Shown here piece by piece: positions 45,939 through 57,399 of a stretch of 64,000 nucleotides of DNA (positions are counted from its first letter, which is position 1; every line of letters starts with the position of its first letter). The DNA comes from Xylogone sp. PMI_703 (lineage: Eukaryota > Ascomycota > Leotiomycetes), in contig JAJTUQ010000004.1 in assembly GCA_021399445.1 (NCBI GenBank), positions 2,356,001-2,420,000 of the forward strand, read 5' to 3'. Position numbers and translations under genes: made by a program. The notes under the pieces are model-generated. The model searched no databases. It was not told the origin of the DNA and saw only the letters and a list, made by a program, of their open reading frames with translations.

Positions 45939-46661
45939 AGAGACATTTAGAGTTATATAATATTATTGCATGAGCTAAGGACGGAATTTTTCCAGCTCCA
46001 GATTAGTCGCATTTTCCTTTGCGAGCAAATTCTTTTCCATGAGACTAAGTAATTTATTCAAGGACAGTTTTGATAACGTTGAATCATAGAGAGCTCGATG
46101 ACATATATCCCCTGCATACGGAAGTATTGTAGAACCTAACATGTGTACCATATTTGCTATTAATAAAATGTTCTCCAGCAGCTTGGACAGTCATTGAATC
46201 ACCAATTATCATCCCATTACTTATCTATTTTGAACGAGCTCGATCCATTATGCTTTCCCTTGGAAACTAGGGGAAGTAGTTAGCCTCAACCTTATCAAAA
46301 CCATAGAACGTTTCAAGTGTACAAAATAGGGGGAGTATGAACACATTTCAATCCATTTTGACAGTTGATAGACTAGTTGCTTTCCGGCAGAATAGAACAT
46401 CAGCCCCCCAGAACAATACTCTTGGTCCGTCACTGTAAAATGGCAGAGATCTTATTAATTACGATAAGATTTTATGCTTACAGCCTAACCAATCGGAAGA
46501 GATTGATGGCTGACGAAACTTTGTACACATGTGTGCACGGGCAATTTACAGTTTTGCGTTCCGATCTTCTTCGGCGCGACCCGGCCGACTTCCGTTTTTT
46601 ATTTTATCTTGAAACACGTAGAGTCACATTCTAGCCAGTAGCCAGGCGTCTCGGGGGTATT
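45939..46661. other. Spacer
   Basis: No supported gene. It ends at the F-box gene start. The overlapping frames at 46248-46634 have no domain. Confidence 0.45.
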
Positions 46662-48063
46662 ATGAATACCCCATTCCTGCCGATCGATGTACTCCAGATC
46701 GTGGTAGAACATCTGTCACCGAAAGATCTTCAGACTGCGCGGCTGGTATGCAAGACCCTCGAGATATGTGCGGTGAGCAAGCTGTTCTACCATGTCCGGG
46801 TGTGGATGCAGAGCCAGAGTCTCGAGAGGTGAGTCAACGTATTTTCAAGATGCGGGCTTCTAATTCTGGCCTCTGTATTTCTCTCTATCTGCGCTGCTAA
46901 TGCGTGGTCGCGCACTGCTCAGACTCCTCAGCATTTCACGATGCGATAGGATTCGAAAACATGTGAAACGAATATCTATAGGTCTTGAGCTCTTAGAAAC
47001 AAATGCACCGAGCAAAAGCCTCTTTCTACAGAGGCTATATCATCAGAAACATTCGGTTCCTCTGCCACAACGAGCATCGCAGCCACTCAGCTTTGAAAAC
47101 ATTGGCTGGTATATGGGGAACCAGGACTGGACTCCCGAGTTGGTTTCGACCGCATATAATGCGTACACAAAGCTCATAGAAGAGCAAAGACTGTTCGAGG
47201 AGATTGGAATGGACAGTATTGGCCTGGGCGCAGCATTTGCTAATCTGCCCAACTTGCAGTCCGTGGTGCTGCAGTCCACTAACTTCGGACAGATGGATCC
47301 TGAGCAATTACCCAAGGATGTTCGCGAGCTACGCAACAGGGTTCTCCTTTGTCCTTATACAAGCCAAATCTTCCGGTCTTCAGACACGGGTAGAATCCAC
47401 TTTCGCAATTTCCTCCGAGCAGTGAGCGTTAACAACCTCAAGATCCTAGAACTCTCTATCGCAGATGACTGGAAATTCGTAATGCCAGAAAACTTGCGGT
47501 TACATCCAGGCGACCTCGTCATGTGTCGAAAAGCTGTCGCACATATTCGACGCTTATACCTTAAGCTACCCCAGTACAACCATCAAGGTGAATATGTTGC
47601 CGGATTTTTCGAAAATCAACTTGGAGTTCTCATGCAGTCAATGCCACTACTAGAGGACTTGACCATTGTGGCACGGTCCTCGAGTAGTTATGTGCCATGG
47701 CTCACAGCATGGGAGCCCCTTCGAATTCCTTTGTTACGGACCATTAGCGTACAGTGCATCGATTTCGCAGAGGATGATCTCTTCCGGTACATGGAACGAC
47801 ACGCAGAGACACTTAGAGTAGTGGAGCTATCCGCTATTGAGATGCGCAATGGTTCCTTCTCGTCTCTCTTTGAGCGGATGAGAGGTGCTTTGAATCTTGA
47901 GCGATTAACCCTCAGTGGTATTTTCGAGGACACCGAACGGTCTTACTTCCACTATCCGCCTGAAGTCATGAGAGCTATCGAGAGGTTTGTCACTCGTCGC
48001 TCCTCGAAATACCCATATGAAGAGATATCGCGGTGTTCGCACGAACAGACAATGAGTCAATGA
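46662..48063 (+). CDS. F-box protein, 435 aa
   Basis: Two exons: 46662-46828 and 46923-48063, 94-bp intron (GTGAGT..TCAG). The first exon encodes the F-box, LPIDVLQIVVEHLSPKDLQT followed by ARLVCKTLEICAVSKLFYHV, the helix that binds Skp1 in SCF ubiquitin ligases. The rest is leucine-rich with repeated L-x-x-L patterns (for example LKILELSIADDWKFV, LPQYNHQ, MPLLEDLTIVARSSSSYVPW, HAETLRVVELSAIEM), suggesting irregular leucine-rich repeats as the substrate-recognition half. That matches a large family of fast-evolving fungal F-box proteins. Substrate unknown. A reading that skips exon 1 starts at 46900 and lacks the F-box, so the spliced form is preferred. Confidence 0.85.
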
Positions 48064-49014
48064 AAACGTTGCATATGATGGCATTAGATTCCGATATTGG
48101 CATATATGCCTGAGAGTTTGGATGCTAGTTGTGATTGCTTCAAGATATGGCACAATATGCTGTAAAAGATTTAGACCGAATTAGCGTTTAATAGAGCGGT
48201 TCCCTTGTCTCTATTCTTCTCTATTCTTCTCTCTTCCATTTTCGTCTTCATTTCCATTGAGAGGACATTTTGATTCACTGTTTCCCACTGCCGATTCCAG
48301 ATGAGATGGTAGGTAGGCCGCATATACAACTATGGCTCTAGGTAGGGCTTTCAAGATGTGTAAACTATACGACAACTATATTCAATGCTTATTATTCTCC
48401 GCTCAAGCTATGCTATTTAATGAAGGGCTTTGATTCTCCTGTGAAGTTTAGGACCCTGACCCAAGTATTGGATGAATATAGCCAGTCTTCTCGTATATAT
48501 ATCTAATTCCGCCGCATGTCCCTTTCGCACCAACGGAACTCAGGTGGGGCCCGATTGATGGACATAACTTATATTTCTTCTATCCCAGTATTGTCCTTTA
48601 GGCTCTTCTGGCTTAATACACTGTATAAGGTAGAGAGAAATTATGGGTGATTAAGAAGCATGCTATGAACGGTATACTTCGGCAGTGTCAGGATTGGTTT
48701 AGCAAGTGACACAGAACACTCAGTACTTTCAAATCTATTATCAAATCAATCTACCGTAAACTTCCTATCCTGTAAAATAATAGTATCTGGTTTGGCGAGG
48801 AGGAACAGGCAGGGATATTTGCCGAGTGCCGAGTACTTATATTCTTCGCCTTTCATCCTCCTCTTTCATCTTTCTCCATTAGCCCCTGACCAGACCAAAA
48901 TCCCCCTTACACAAGGATTTTTATATCAGGTTTATATTTGAGTACATCCATTATCACATACTAGTGCTTTAAGAAATTTGGATTCTCGGCGTAGCAGATA
49001 AATGTCCGTGAACT
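48064..49014. other. Spacer
   Basis: No gene. A short CT-rich imperfect repeat (TTCTCTATTC twice, around 48208-48235) follows the F-box gene. The 49002 ATG is out of frame with the next gene. Confidence 0.4.
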
Positions 49015-50595
49015 ATGCGCGATACAAACCAGCATGATGTCGCAGTCCAGAGTCGGGATGAGGTGCATGAACTTTCGGTCACGAACGATGGTCGAGAAGG
49101 GGCAGTGGCATCTACACAGTATCAAGGGAACAGAAAGGCCTGGTTACGAGTCTTCGGCAGTTTTTTAGTTTTTGTGAATATATGGTAAACTTCAGCTTTT
49201 CCTCTCTTTGCACCTTGGTCCAGAACCTCACTGTTCCACAGGGGCCTAGTTTTTATCTTTGGCGTCTTTCAAAGCTTCTATGAGCTGTCATACATTCCTT
49301 CGGAGTCGCCATCATCTGTATGTGTTCTTGCCTCGAGACACTGCGATTCAGACCTTCATATTCTGTTTGATTATCCTTTTACCCCTTTCTGACGCCTTGT
49401 AGATCTCCTGGGTCGGAACTGTGCAGAGTGCGCTTCTATCTATAATTGGAGTTCTCACTGGACCTCTTTTTGATCTTGGAGGATACCGTCTGATGACCAT
49501 TGCTGGAGCGCTGCTTGTGCTTCTTGGACTTTTCACACTGAGCTGGTCAACAGCATACTACCAGATTTTCCTAAGCCAGGGACTGTGTATAGGTATTGGA
49601 GGAGGTCTGCTATACGTGCCTTCATTGGCCCTTGTAAGTACCTCCTTCACCGCTGAGAGGCGTGTGTTAGCTCTGGGTACTTTAACCTGCGGTATCGGAA
49701 TAGGTCAGTCCATCGTGAACCATTTTCTACTACCATTCTAACAAAGTCTCAAGGCGGTATCATCTACGTCGCAGTCTTCCAGCGGCTCCTCCCTAAGGTC
49801 GGGTTTGCATGGACCATACGGATTATAGGCCTCATTGCTACTACCATATTCGGATTGGCAATGCCTACATTACTCCTTAATAGTCCGAGGAAGCAGCGCT
49901 CACAGACTCGCAAGCTATTCAGCAAAGCGGCACTACGTGATATGCCATTTGTAGCATATTCCATAGCGTCCTTCATGATATTCTTGGGTTACCTAATCCC
50001 TTTCTTTTACATCCCATCGTACGCTCAGGTCGTTCTAAAGACACCGGCATCAACGGGGTTTTGGGCTTTGGCGGTATCATCAGCGACCTCCATCGCAGGT
50101 CGACTTGGGTCGGCACTGATAGCACAGCGCATCGGCATCATGGCATCCTGGGTCGCCTCTTGTGCCATCTCGGCGGCACTCTGCTTTTGCTGGGCTGCTG
50201 TTCGAAGCGTGCAATCGCTATACGCGTTTTCCGCATTATACGGTAGGTCCCTTTCGTCTCAGCATTCAATGGCACGATAAATAATTCTCTATTTGACAGG
50301 CTGCTTTTCGGGTGCCTTGGTGGCTTTACCTCCCGCAATCTTCCCCCGAATCTGTAAGGATGCGAATCAACTTGGAACATGGATGGGAATGGGGTGGTTT
50401 GCCTCCGGAGTATCTTTCCTGATTGGCGCGCCGATTGCTGGAGCCCTCATAAAGGTTGGCGAGACGGGATCCAATGGCTACAACTTTCTAGCAGTGCAAC
50501 TCATGAGTGGCCTCCTACTTACGTTGGGCACAGTTGGTCTGATTATACTCTGGATGCTCTTAGTCAAGACCCGGAGTGGAGGTGTTCCAGCATAA
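49015..50595 (+). CDS. MCT-type MFS transporter, 443 aa, five exons
   Basis: Second monocarboxylate-porter-type MFS. Exons 49015-49184, 49242-49317, 49403-49703, 49754-50242 and 50300-50595; introns 57, 85, 50 and 57 bp (the third ends in AAG). Helix 1 (FGSFLVFVNIWGLVFIFGVFQSFYE) is formed across the first intron. QSALLSIIGVLTGPLFDLGG, QIFLSQGLCIGIGGGLLYVP and the twelve-helix pattern match the family. The N-terminus is a short acidic and basic polar leader. Helix 1 lacks the usual D-G-G-W/A-W-x-x-V signature: it reads RKAWLRVFGSF, so the N-terminus is atypical. Compared with the paralogue at 27791 this copy has a normal start and intact frame. Substrate unknown (riboflavin and monocarboxylates are possibilities in the family). 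Confidence 0.88.
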
Positions 50596-51105
50596 AAGTT
50601 TATTTAGAAACCTGAATACTTGTAAATGGGAAGTACACTGATTCACTGCGAGGATTCTTTTCTTCTCTGAATTTACTCATATATTTAAATCTTGAAGATG
50701 CGAAATAGATTCAATAGCGCTTTATATAGAGTATAAAAAATTATTTTATGCATCTACTCATAGTTTTCTAATTATAATTATTGAACACACGTTCTATCAT
50801 TTTACCAGAGCTGTCATTTTCAAAATGCTCACTATCATCTACAAATATTTGGATGAAAAACCAGAACTAGACGGTAACCAAAGATGCGTCAAGGAACATG
50901 GCCAAAGTATCAAATGGGTGGGAGGGGCAACGGAGCTATAAATGCTTACTAAGCCTTTGCACGTGCCGCTGCGGGGTAGGCAGCAAGGCAGCTAAAGTGA
51001 TAACTTACCGCCTCGATGATACTTCGGCAGAATCGCAGAATATTCCGCCTCGGCTGGAAAATTCCCCCCAATCTCAACAACACACTGATAAGAGGATGAG
51101 ACAAC
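50596..51105. other. AT-rich spacer
   Basis: Small frames at 50898-51122 have no domain. It contains the promoter of DIM1. Confidence 0.4.
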
Positions 51106-52301
51106 ATGGCGAAATCAGCTAAGACGACACAAAACAAGACAGCGCGGGCTGGTCTACCTTACAGCCGCCCTAGTGGCAATGATGTTTTCAAATTTAATAC
51201 GAATCTAGGCCAACATATCCTGCAAAATATTGGAGGTTAGTTCTTTATGTAGCTTCTTCATTGTCTAGAAACTAATTCCTCTCTTTTAGTGGCAGATGCA
51301 ATCGTAGAAAAGGCGAACCTGCGGCCCACTGATACAGTGTTGGAAATTAGTCCAGGTACAGGCAACCTAACGGCCCGGATATTGCTGAAAGCAAAGAAAG
51401 TGATAGCGGTGGAGTTGGATCCAAGGATGGCAGCTGAGGTCACCAAAAGATTTCAAGGCCAGCCAGAGCAGAATCAGTTGGAGGTTTTGCTAGGCGATGT
51501 AATAAAGACTGAATTGCCATCTTTTGACGTTTGTATAAGTAACACACCATACCAGGTATCATACATAAATCTCTATTGTTGACTAGCATACTAACTTTAA
51601 CAGATTTCCTCGCCCCTAATATTCAAACTTCTCTCTATGCCCCCCCCCCCCCCCCCCCACGAGCGGCAATACTTATGTTTCAACGCGAGTTCGCCCTTCG
51701 TTTGATTGCTCAGCCTGGTCATAACCTTTACTGCCGCCTTACTGTTAATGTGCAGCTTTTTGCCAAAGTGGCACACATTTTGAAAGTTGGTAAAAACAAC
51801 TTTCGGCCTCCACCTCAAGTCGAGTCTTCAGTAGTTCGCATAGAACCGAAATTAGGAGCGGACCGTCCAAAAATCAGTTGGCCAGAATGGGATGGAATGC
51901 TTCGAGTATGTTTTACCAGGAGAAATAAAACTTTGAGAGCGAGTTGGCTAGGAAGTAAAAAAGTTCTAGCCATGTGCGAACGGAACTTTAAGGTCTGGAG
52001 TGCCTTTAGTAATACAGAAAGGCTTGCCAACGATTCTTTAAATCTTGGTGATACTTCGAGCAGTATACAAGGATTTCCATCTGAAGAAGAATGGGAAAAT
52101 GACCTGGATATGGATGAGGATGATGTCGTGGAGATTGAAAAGGCAAATAAAACATCGGAAACGGCTCAACTAGTCCGAGGGAAAATCAAGATGATTCTGG
52201 AGGCAACGGAGTTGGCAGACAAGAGGGCAAGCCACTGTGACCAAAACGATTTCTTACGACTTCTTCATGCATTCAACCAAGAAGGTATTCATTTTGCTTG
52301 A
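51106..52301 (+). CDS. dim1: 18S rRNA adenine N6,N6-dimethyltransferase DIM1, frame broken in a 19-C tract
   Basis: DIM1 dimethylates two adjacent adenines near the 3' end of 18S rRNA and is needed for small-subunit assembly in the nucleolus. Exons 51106-51235, 51290-51555 and 51604-52301; introns 54 and 48 bp. N-terminus [21 protein letters not shown] motif [12 protein letters not shown], catalytic/target-binding motif [13 protein letters not shown], then [28 protein letters not shown] region ([17 protein letters not shown]) and the family C-terminus [12 protein letters not shown]. The reading frame before the C run (51640-51658) and the one after it differ by one base: 19 C cannot join them, whereas 17 or 20 would. 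The rest of the third exon is perfectly conserved in character, so an assembly or sequencing miscount is likely, but real slippage cannot be excluded. Confidence 0.93.
51640..51658 (+). repeat. Homopolymer of 19 C inside DIM1
   Basis: Nineteen consecutive C, encoding polyproline in frame, between LLSM and RAAIL in the NTPY-to-MFQRE segment. Typical DIM1 proteins have only about three or four residues here, so even a corrected tract gives an expanded run of six or seven prolines. Confidence 0.95.
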
Positions 52302-53486
52302 GGAACCATGTTTTCGATCCAATCGGAAAGGTTTATGATACCCAAAAAGTCTTTCTCTGCTACGATTATTCGCTGTGAATTTCTTTTCACATAGAACGAC
52401 CTGTATTGGAGTACCGCTTCATATCGGATTTCAGAACTAGGGCTATGTAAGTGGTGATATTAAAGCTCTAAGGCGTCTTGGCCTGCTTGTGCATGTGCAA
52501 CTTCTAACTCTGCTTCCGCTCTGTTATAGGAGGGCGTCTATAAGGCTGAGGTTTGAGCCGTAAAACAAGGCCAGGGTAGAGCGGAAAGGTCAATGTCTAG
52601 ACCTTTGGTGGTGATGCTACGCTGGGTTAGTGGTACGGCGGCGCCTCTGACCGCAAGTAGAGTCGGATATATGCCGTTGCTTCAAGACATTCGGACCTCT
52701 GCGCGCTGTTCTCTTTCTACACCTGATATGATATCCAAACACTCGCCAAACTTGGTAGCCACTGGGTCTGCAACACATCATTTAGATTTCTCATTGTTTC
52801 GAATATTGGGCCGGCACATAGAAAAGTAGAAGCGGCAAAAGCAAATCTCGGACGATATTGCAGCTGGGCACCGAATTATATTGTGAAATAACTCCATGTA
52901 GGATGTAGGTATGCTTACTTTGGATAACTGAGGCCTGCTCGCTTCAGGGTTCTGGAGAGAGTAAGTGTCAGCGCGGCAGAAGTCCAAGGCTGGCTGCGAA
53001 AGTTCAGGTTACTCCGAAGATGAAGTTTTTTGTCTCTGAAAGTCAGTAGCTACCGGGTGAGATTGTCGATCACGAGACTGTCGCCAGAGACGGTGCTACC
53101 ATTGACTTTAGTAGTGGTGAGGGACATGGAAAATTTTTTGCTCGCGTGATTCAAGGTTCTGATGGGCGATTTACGGTGATATATTATGACAACTTCGATC
53201 AAGAGTGAAGCGGATTTATGAAAAATAGTCTAAACATGAGCATGTATGAACACCAGATCTCTTCGTATAGATTACGTATAGATTACGTGTAAATTAACAA
53301 TGACAAAACAATGACAAGACTGATGGTAGAGCTCAAATGTGGAAGAAGCATAAATGCTAAACAAGCACAAATAGATAACACGTGTAAACGCCAAGGAGAT
53401 CACAGAGTCAAGCATTCCACTCTACAACATGTAGCATACCCTATTATTTTAAATACCCCACTAGTTGCACTAAATACCATGCCTCC
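52302..53486. other. Spacer with an unassigned open fragment and a short tandem repeat
   Basis: A frame from ATG 53020 hits TAG at 53047 but then stays open to TGA at 53206, reading GHGKFFARVIQGSDGRFTVI near its end. CAGTAG just before may be an acceptor. It looks like a terminal exon of an unrecognised or lost gene. The frame 52593-52829 has no domain. Three imperfect 11-bp units (CGTATAGATTA twice, then CGTGTAAATTA) are at 53264-53296. Confidence 0.3.
53264..53296. repeat. Three imperfect 11-bp tandem units
   Basis: CGTATAGATTA at 53264-53274 and 53275-53285, then CGTGTAAATTA at 53286-53296. Short, AT-rich, non-coding; no function implied. Confidence 0.7.
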
Positions 53487-53600
53487 TCAGAGGATCAGCA
53501 TAGAGAAAAGGAGCCCACTCGCTCCTACCACCAGCTCAACTAACCAACCAGCACCCGACGCATGAGAAACTGTACCTGGAGCAGCATTCTTCGTTGGGGA

Positions 53601-54599
53601 TTAAGAGGGAGAAGTAGTTGAGGCACCACCTCCAGCAGCAGAGGCACCACCAGTAGTAGTAGAACTTGAAGACTTGGGTGCACCAGTACCAGCATTGGTT
53701 ATTCCATAATTTCTGCCCGAAACTGGTGGGCAGCCAAGGCCTGTGCCGAATATAGCTTGTGTACCAGCAGTGTAGCATCCTCTTGGATCTGTCACTCCGG
53801 TTAGCCTCTGCATCTATTACTACTTGTATATAATTGCTGACTCCGAGGTTGCTACTTAAGTATCCTCACAGTTTGCGAAGTAGACAACAACAGAGCAAAA
53901 TGAAAGACGGAGATACACTAACCTTCACACCCAGCTAACAATCCTACGGTGGTTGCATCTATATCTGGTATAACCAAGCCTGATGGTAAGTAGATATCTT
54001 TCTGCGACCATGAAGAGCTGCTTGTAACCTGGCCGTCGGCGTTGACATAGAAACTGGTGCTCATGTATGCTGTGGAGGACGATGTGGGAAGACTATTTGG
54101 TGTTTGGAAGAAGATGGCCGGGACACCAACGGAAGCAGGAGTCACTGAGAACACACTTTATCAGCAAAGGACTGAACATAGGGTGATAAGAGAGGCCCGT
54201 GATAACCAGGGCCAATTGAGAAGAGTTCTTCATACCATATGAGAAGTGTGTCTTGCTGCAATGAGGTGGCTGAGTGATAGTCGCCGGTGCATAATACACT
54301 ACCGATGTCTCTAGTCCAGAGACAATATCGTTACCTGGCGACGAGGCAGGAGTGGCAAGTGGGTTGATGCCTGCAATAAAGAGCTGTACAATTGTGACAT
54401 CGCCGCCGAGCTGGGTTGTAGTGCCGGTTGATAGAATAGATACTGAGCCAGTGGGTATGACAACTCCGCTCTGGGTGAAGGTAAAACCGCCTGCTGCATC
54501 CGTTGCGTTTCCTACATATTCCGAAGCAATCCAGGCACGAGTAGGTGAAAGCAAGAGAAGGACAAAAGTGATAAAAGATAGTTGAGAGTAGAAGGCCAT
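53601..54599 (-). CDS. Secreted Ser/Thr-rich protein with a severed GPI-anchor signal, 257 aa
   Basis: Cell-surface or secreted protein of a fungal Ser/Gly/Thr-rich group. Exons 54599-54236, 54144-53923 and 53788-53601; introns 91 and 134 bp (GTATGA..TCAG, GTTAGT..ACAG). A signal peptide is evident (MAFYSQLSFITFVLLLLSPTRA). The ectodomain has FTFTQSGVVIPTGSVSIL, a few cysteines and several N-x-S/T sites. The mature end is Ser/Thr/Gly-rich (SSSSTTTGGASAAGGGAS). The frame stops at TAA 53601-53603. Directly in frame after it, 37 more codons (to TGA 53487) encode a classic GPI-attachment and hydrophobic tail (AGWLVELVVGASGLLFSMLI). So the protein as read is secreted, and the anchor signal has been cut off by one codon. 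A CAA-to-TAA change would explain it. Confidence 0.82.
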
Positions 54600-56368
54600 G
54601 GTGGATCGATCAGTTGGAACCCAATATGCGGGTTGATATAGGCTACTTGTCAGAATTGCCTAAGATATTGTGCTCTTTACGAAAATGAAAGATCTCGGTC
54701 TGAAAAGTAGTTTAAAGGAATCGCGGGTCTCATTATATCTTCATCTTGTCGGTCGACCCGGAGCAAAACTCCCAAAGCGAACCTCTCTAACACCAGGGAG
54801 GATTGAGGGGTGGTGGCCCGTTGCCCTCTTTCAAAACGACTTCACGATACTACATTGCACAATTGACATTTAACATGGTCCCTGAAGTCAGCCTTGCAAA
54901 GACTCCTAACTCCTTTAAGTGGCTTCAATACTTCCTCCGGCCCATTCAGCCAGTCGGGTAAAATCTTCTCACGATGCCTCGTTATCTGTCATGCACCATC
55001 GTGCAATCAAAAAGAATCGAAGGATTTGAAGAGCACCATATACAACTCTCTGTTATTGTCGCATCACAACGCTCTGAGTCTAGACCTGTCCATTTTAAGC
55101 GATGCTCCCCTTCGTTTGGCGTATTTTGAGGGGATGGCGGAGTGCTGGAGGAGGTTTAGAAGTTCTGGGCAATAGATGTGGCACCAATGGCAGAGCTTCG
55201 AAAGAGCCACAAATATTTTGAACGCTCATATCTAGAAGTCTGGCTATGCTGGCAGCACGCCGACACGGGATGTTTTTCCCTGTGGCAGATGCAGGTCTTT
55301 AACGGACAGCGAGTCTTTTCACTGGATACCGGAAGCCAGTAAGCCCTTCCCTTCGCTTTCTCGCAAACCCTCGAGCTTGATTCGCCCAGTGAGACTACCG
55401 CTCTTCCAATGCGTCCGGAGTCATAGCGTTTTCATTAATTAGTGTTGGGCGCGCATGTCAGAATGAGGCACGGTGTCGTTGACATGGGACGAGAATCTAA
55501 TCAGAGCTTGTCGGTTCCTCGCAAGTTTCTATGATAGCTACCAAGCCAGTTATGGAGCCCAGAGCTGTGGCAAAGTGGTCATTCTACTTGGCGCCAAGAT
55601 GACACGGAGGGATATCATCTCCGGACAAGCTTTCGAAGCTGTAGCTTGTGAGGAGGCTCTGTCTCCGAAATGTCCGGCTCAATACATATGGCCTGAGATA
55701 ATTCAGCAGTTGTGGAGAGAACTCTGCTGGGGCTTGTGACCACTGAATAATAACCAATCAAATTGTCAATACTACGGGGTTTTAAAAATAGCTAACAGAA
55801 AACAAGTTAGAGTGCAGCAGCCGTTATACTATAATTCCTTTGGAGTGTATGGTTCGTGGCGCTTCGTGTCCGCGCCCGGGAGGCAATATTCTGCAGGTGT
55901 TAGACTGTAGTGCAGACCGAAACGTTCCATCTGTGCATTCATGTGGAATTTAAAGTCACCCTGGGTTAGAGTCTAGTCCGGAGTGGACCACAAACTAATA
56001 TAACAGTCTGGCTACCTTAAATACCGTCTCCCATGTATATCTAGCGGTATATCTATTTTCATCACATAGTATGCTCTTCCAGCTTATCTTTCTATCTCTT
56101 CTCTTCGTGGTCTTGAAGCAGTCGAGCAGGGGATCAGTGCAACGGGTCGGCATGTAAGGGCCCAGGACATAATCATCTTTTCTTTATTCGCCAAGTCGAT
56201 AAGGTGGAGAGTATGCAGAAGTCTATCTTCGGGTAATGCGACTCCAACGGAATGGTCAATTCAATCCCAATGACATTTGCTTGCTACTCACAAGGACCAA
56301 CCAAAGCAATACGTTCTCTTCCCAGTGAACACTTTGAAATTATAAAAACAACCCTCTACCCAGCATGA
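54600..56368. other. Region of possible gene relics
   Basis: No intact gene. Several consecutive open pieces on the plus strand look coding without a family. 54894-55175 ends in RLAYFEGMAECWRRFRSSGQ. A 52-codon frame starts at ATG 55191, with YLEVWLCWQHADTG. 55473-55739 (GTG start) ends in PEIIQQLWRELCWGL. They are in different frames and separated by stops; a decayed gene is possible. Confidence 0.25.
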
Positions 56369-56659
56369 TTACTGCGCTTTATATGTAGGCTGACGAATAG
56401 TTCTCAACTTCAATCGGCTAGAATTTTCCCTGTGTAAAAGGTCGATAATCTTGTCCAGGTCCTTGGAGAGTCTGATCTCGCTCAGTTCATTTGCAAGGCA
56501 ATCGAAGTGGTAATATGTGTCGTTGCAACGACAGATCAAATAGACACAACCATCCTCTCCAGTACTCCTCATAACTGACTTTGGTGGACCCAAGCCCTGT
56601 TCTTGAGTTCGCTTGTGAATTTTTTTATAGTCGATTCTGTCTTCTGCTCCGTAATCCAT
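56369..56659 (-). CDS. Small hypothetical protein, 96 aa (possibly with an unseen 5' exon)
   Basis: From ATG 56659 the frame encodes 96 residues, Lys/Arg-rich, with GCVYLICRCNDTYYHFDCLA and LSEIRLSKDLDKIIDLLHRE. Composition looks coding. The frame continues upstream (PKGWEM) to a TATAG that could be an acceptor, so a small 5' exon may be missing. Cys-x-Cys and one Asp-Cys are not enough to claim a metal site. Family not recognised. Confidence 0.4.
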   Translation of the reverse strand: MDYGAEDRIDYKKIHKRTQEQGLGPPKSVMRSTGEDGCVYLICRCNDTYYHFDCLANELSEIRLSKDLDKIIDLLHRENSSRLKLRTIRQPTYKAQ

Positions 56660-57399
56660 TTCCCATCCTTTAGGCACCGATATCTATAACGCCTATCAGT
56701 ATAATTCACGTTTAATCAAGGAGAATGGATATATCCTGCACCGTGGATGCCATGTCGAAAATGCGATGCCCTTTTCTACTGTAACGGTTTATACTGGGAA
56801 GGTGTAAACGGACGAGATGTAGTAACTTTGATATTGCCTTCTATGTGGGATAATAGAGATGGATGTAGTAGCTCAAGAAGGTAACATGATTCAATGCCTT
56901 AAAATTAGGACGGTTTGGATGGAACCATACTCGGGTAGTTCGAGTTAGCGTACCCATGAGGCTTCGATTATGGAGGCACGCTAACCAGCAGCGACTCGCT
57001 GCTTGGCGCGTCTAACTCAAGATAAATTCACCTTTTCCTTAGAAACGATTAAGCTGATTTAGAATGAGGCTGTCCAGAAAATATGCTTCTAACTGACGTT
57101 CACGTTTCGCTTATGTCGACGATTGAATAATTATTCGGTACGTCTGGAAGCAATAGTGCTTTTTACACTGATGAAAGACTCTTCTTGTACGTCAACTTTA
57201 TGTACAAACTGATTAGATGATTCAATATTTGCATCCCTAACATATGTTATCAGCAATCCGGCTATTTATGGGGTTAGAGTGAATGATGCAGTCCAGTTAT
57301 AAGTGGATCATTGTCAGATAGGAGGCTCGAGGTAACAATATGCTCCCCGAACTGCAAATTCACTACATGTCCTTTCTAATATTTTTGTCTGTGTATTCT

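Noticed and set aside
31988..46000. A secondary-metabolite gene cluster (O-methyltransferase, glycosyltransferase, DHA2 pump)
   Set aside because: No backbone enzyme (PKS, NRPS, terpene cyclase) is present and the genes are separated by long gaps; a cluster is not supported.
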